A stretch of 10,000 nucleotides of DNA from Rheinheimera sp. (GTDB lineage Bacteria > Pseudomonadota > Gammaproteobacteria > Enterobacterales > Alteromonadaceae), in the NCBI RefSeq assembly GCF_020217005.1, contig NZ_JAIWOI010000374.1, positions 1 through 10,000 of the forward strand. The letters are read 5' to 3'. A program made the position numbers and the translations under genes. Positions 7,592 through 10,000 of this stretch are shown one piece after another. Numbering within the stretch: the stretch's first letter is position 1; every line of letters starts with the position of its first letter. The notes below the pieces were generated by a model. That model saw only the letters and a program-made list of their open reading frames with translations. It did not search any database and had not been told where the DNA came from.

Positions 7592-8278
7592 TTATTTTGC
7601 AGCTACAGGCGCCAGCGTTTCATGGGTGCTGACTGTGCGTTGTGGTGCTTTATGCACCATGGTATAGGCGTAATCCACACCCATACCATAAGCACCTGAA
7701 TGCTCTTTCACCAACGCGACCACTGCGTCGTAGGTATCTTTATGCGCCCAGTCACGTTGCCATTCCAGCAGCACTTGTTGCCAGGTCATAGGCACAACTC
7801 CAGCCTGAACCATACGTTGCATAGCATAATCGTGCGCTTCTTTTGTGGTACCGCCTGAAGCATCAGCCACCATATAAATTTCGTAGCCACCTTCGAGCAT
7901 GGCGCACAAGGCAAAAGTGGTGTTACAGACTTCAGTCCATAAACCTGCCACTACGACTTTCTTTTTACCGTTTTTAGCTAAAGCGTCACGAACTTTCTGG
8001 TCATCCCATGAGTTCATTGAGGTGCGTTCCAGCAATGGAATACCTGGAAATACATCCAGTAACTCGGGGTAGGTGTAGCCGGAAAAACCCTGAGTTTCCA
8101 CTGTAGTGATGGTGGTAGGAATATTGAAAATTTTGGCTGCTTTGGCCAAACCAACTGTGTTGTTTTTTAATGTTTGGCGGTCAATTGACTGCACACCAAA
8201 GGCCATTTGAGGCTGGTGGTCAATAATAATCAGCTGACAGTTTTGTGGTGTCAGTACTTCAAGTTTAGGGTTTGCCAT
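7592..8278 (-). CDS. Isochorismatase-fold cysteine hydrolase, YcaC-like
   Basis: This 228-residue cysteine hydrolase belongs to the isochorismatase-like superfamily and most resembles YcaC, an octameric enzyme whose substrate in E. coli is unknown. Catalytic elements are Asp20 in LIIIDHQPQM, a basic residue at the usual lysine site (Arg85 in LLERTSMNSWDD) and the nucleophile Cys118 in GLWTEVCNTTFA. A conserved ADASGG segment follows, then the QRMVQAGVVPMTWQQVLLEWQRDW block typical of the group. It is somewhat longer than YcaC because of a C-terminal tail. The ATG at 8278 has AAGGA nine bases upstream. In-frame ATGs further up (8287, 8305, 8326) lack a usable ribosome site, and the one at 8287 abuts the AGGA. 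It is transcribed divergently from the amidohydrolase across a 366-base gap and is followed by XapX. It probably hydrolyses a C-N or ester bond in a small molecule; the substrate cannot be told from sequence. Confidence 0.9.
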   Translation of the reverse strand: MANPKLEVLTPQNCQLIIIDHQPQMAFGVQSIDRQTLKNNTVGLAKAAKIFNIPTTITTVETQGFSGYTYPELLDVFPGIPLLERTSMNSWDDQKVRDALAKNGKKKVVVAGLWTEVCNTTFALCAMLEGGYEIYMVADASGGTTKEAHDYAMQRMVQAGVVPMTWQQVLLEWQRDWAHKDTYDAVVALVKEHSGAYGMGVDYAYTMVHKAPQRTVSTHETLAPVAAK

Positions 8279-8644
8279 TTTGATCATTCCTTTAAGGGTC
8301 AGCATTGGATCGCATAAGACCAACACACGGACCTGATTAATAAGCCAAGTTCCGTAAGCACAGTATCAGCAACTAAAAACAAACTATGCTCACTGAGTAA
8401 ATGTCAGGTACCAAAGTGGAGTGTATGCATTGTGCTCACATCGCACCTGTTACCGCTTTAGTCTGAATAATTCATCAGAACTGAACACATACTAGGAGTG
8501 CCTTTGCCGCTTCACCATTATCTGTTTGTATAGCTAGACGCCATCCTGGATTTTTCACAGACTCTGCTTCATTGAACTTTTTACTGCGCCAAAGCCACAC
8601 CAACACATTAGTTGTTGGCTAACGATTTATAGAGGAGCATGCCA
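8279..8644. promoter_or_regulatory. Divergent intergenic region between the two hydrolase genes
   Basis: This 366-base gap must hold the promoters of the hydrolase-XapX genes (leftward) and the amidohydrolase (rightward). I found no convincing -35/-10 pair on either strand and no gene. Small symmetric elements that could be operators are a perfect palindrome TGAATAATTCA (8464-8474), TTAG-N7-CTAA (8609-8623) just before the amidohydrolase ribosome site, and TGCTCAC occurring twice (8387-8393 and 8433-8439, 46 bases apart). GAGGAG (8632-8637) is the amidohydrolase ribosome site. Its size and layout suit a regulator-controlled bidirectional promoter, but none of these elements is proven. Confidence 0.5.
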
Positions 8645-10000
8645 ATGGATAAGTCTTCACACAGCGATCTAATCCTGATCAACGGTCGTTTTCATACTAT
8701 GGATAAGGAACAACCTGTCGCCAGCGCCGTATTAATTCGCGACGGTAAGTTTGTGGAAGTGGGCAGCTCAGCTGAAGTGCTGCGTCACCAAACCGAACAA
8801 AGCCAGGTGATCGATCTGAAAAACCGAACCGTTATTCCTGGCTTAAATGACTCTCACCTGCACCTGATCCGTGGCGGATTAAACTACAACCTGGAATTAC
8901 GCTGGGAAGGGGTACCTTCTGTGGCGGATGCACTGGCCATGCTCAGAATTCAGGCGGATCGTACCCCACATCCACAGTGGGTGCGGGTCGTTGGCGGTTG
9001 GACAGAGTTTCAGTTTGCCGAAAAACGTATGCCAACTTTGGATGAAATTAATAAAGCTGCACCTGAAACGCCAGTATTTCTGCTGCATTTGTACGACAGA
9101 GCTTTATTAAACCGCGCAGCATTAAAAGCAGTGGGCTATACCAAAGACACACCCAATCCTCCAGGCGGTGAAATTCAGCGCGATGCCAGAGGTAATCCGA
9201 CCGGCATGCTGATAGCACGACCTAATGCGATGATTTTGTATGCCACTCTGGCGAAAGGCCCTACCTTGCCGTTATCGCATCAAATCAACTCTACCAGACA
9301 ATTTATGCGTGAGCTCAACCGCTTAGGTGTAACCAGTGCTATTGATGCCGGCGGTGGTTTCCAGAATTACCCCGATGATTATCAGGTGATAGAACGCCTG
9401 GCCAAAGACGACCAATTGACAGTGCGTATTGCCTACAACCTCTTTACGCAAAACAAAGGCGCTGAACTACAAGACTTCCAAAAATGGGCTCAGATAGTCA
9501 AACCTGGCCAGGGAGATGATTTTTACCGCCATAATGGTGCGGGCGAAATGCTGGTGTTTTCCGCGGCCGACTTTGAAGACTTTGTCGAACCCAGACCCGA
9601 CTTAGCCGACAACATGGAGCAACAACTGGAGCAAGTAGTGCGGCATTTAGTGGAAAACCGCTGGCCCTTCCGCTTGCATGCCACCTACAACGAGTCCATC
9701 AGCCGTATGCTGGATGTGTTTGAAAAAGTGAATAAAGACACCCCATTTAACGGCTTGCGCTGGTTATTTGATCATGCCGAAACCATCACTGAAAAAAATA
9801 TTGAGCGGGTAAGAGCTTTAGGCGGCGGTATTGCCATTCAGCATCGTATGGCCTTTCAGGGCGAATACTTTATCCGTCGTTATGGCCAGCAGGCGGCACA
9901 ACAAACCCCTCCTGTAGCGCGAATGTTAGAAATGGGCGTGCCGGTCGGCGGTGGTACAGATGCAACTCGTGTTGCCAGCCATAACCCATGGACAGCTTTG
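8645..10000 (+). CDS. YtcJ-like amidohydrolase (Amidohydrolase_3 family), 3' partial
   Basis: The first 452 codons of a metal-dependent amidohydrolase of the YtcJ/Amidohydrolase_3 group are visible. The frame is open to base 10000, so the C-terminus is missing. The N-terminal part has the usual small beta region (LILINGRFHTMD, then AVLIRDGKFVEVG), leading to VIPGLNDSHLHL with metal ligands H71 and H73. Later candidate ligands are H345 (RLHATYNE), H377 (FDHAETI) and D439 (GGTDATR), in the order expected for the barrel. No signal peptide is seen, so it is probably cytoplasmic. The start at 8645 has GAGGAG seven bases upstream; an in-frame ATG at 8639 lies too close to that site. The family hydrolyses amide or related bonds in varied small molecules, and the substrate here is unknown. 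It is divergent from the isochorismatase-like gene, suggesting shared control and perhaps a shared pathway. Confidence 0.9.
   Translation, partial: MDKSSHSDLILINGRFHTMDKEQPVASAVLIRDGKFVEVGSSAEVLRHQTEQSQVIDLKNRTVIPGLNDSHLHLIRGGLNYNLELRWEGVPSVADALAMLRIQADRTPHPQWVRVVGGWTEFQFAEKRMPTLDEINKAAPETPVFLLHLYDRALLNRAALKAVGYTKDTPNPPGGEIQRDARGNPTGMLIARPNAMILYATLAKGPTLPLSHQINSTRQFMRELNRLGVTSAIDAGGGFQNYPDDYQVIERLAKDDQLTVRIAYNLFTQNKGAELQDFQKWAQIVKPGQGDDFYRHNGAGEMLVFSAADFEDFVEPRPDLADNMEQQLEQVVRHLVENRWPFRLHATYNESISRMLDVFEKVNKDTPFNGLRWLFDHAETITEKNIERVRALGGGIAIQHRMAFQGEYFIRRYGQQAAQQTPPVARMLEMGVPVGGGTDATRVASHNPWTAL

Noticed and set aside
8279..8326. N-terminal extension of the YcaC-like hydrolase from ATGs at 8287, 8305 or 8326.
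   Set aside because: No ribosome site at a workable distance; AAGGA is correctly spaced only for 8278.
8425..8440. A TCACA half-site suggesting a CRP box in the divergent region.
   Set aside because: The partner half-site at the required spacing does not match TGTGA.
8401..8466. A 21-codon + strand frame with a Cys-x-x-Cys pair in the divergent gap.
   Set aside because: No ribosome site upstream, very short, and no recognisable family; the Cys pair can be chance.

Overview
The window looks like chromosome of a mesophilic gammaproteobacterium. The style of the proteins (a FixJ-type regulator, a very large proteobacterial fusion sensor, a YcaC-like hydrolase, a bacterial TMEM175-type channel) and the moderate GC suggest something near Rheinheimera, Alishewanella or other Alteromonadales/Chromatiales. 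This is an impression from protein style, not a database result. I saw no insertion sequence, CRISPR array, rRNA or tRNA.

Layout. (1) Bases 1-531, + strand: 3' part of a TMEM175/DUF1211 family membrane protein whose start lies off the left edge. (2) Bases 541-7124, - strand: a compact three-gene signalling unit, read right to left. It holds a stand-alone receiver protein (7124-6744), a giant sensor of about 1835 residues (6695-1188) and a FixJ/LuxR-type response regulator (1161-541). The sensor runs kinase-like domain, STAND-type ATPase, helical repeats, GAF, PAS, and a complete histidine kinase core. (3) Bases 7228-8278, - strand: a YcaC-like isochorismatase-fold hydrolase followed by a small XapX (DUF1427) membrane protein. 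A long two-tier hairpin lies between them and begins one base after the hydrolase stop codon. (4) Bases 8279-8644: a 366-base divergent control region with no gene I can support. (5) Bases 8645-10000, + strand: the first 452 codons of a YtcJ-like amidohydrolase that runs off the right edge.

How the parts may work together. The sensor and its two receivers form a plausible His-Asp relay: one DNA-binding output and one receiver with no output domain. The Ser/Thr-kinase-like domain at the sensor's N-terminus lacks the usual ATP lysine, the DFG aspartate and the catalytic-loop asparagine. It is therefore best read as a pseudokinase or docking domain, while the ATPase and histidine kinase cores look functional. 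The two amide/ester-type hydrolases transcribed away from each other, with the XapX protein, suggest a small catabolic or detoxification module of unknown substrate. Its closeness to the sensor operon suggests, but does not show, that the relay controls it.
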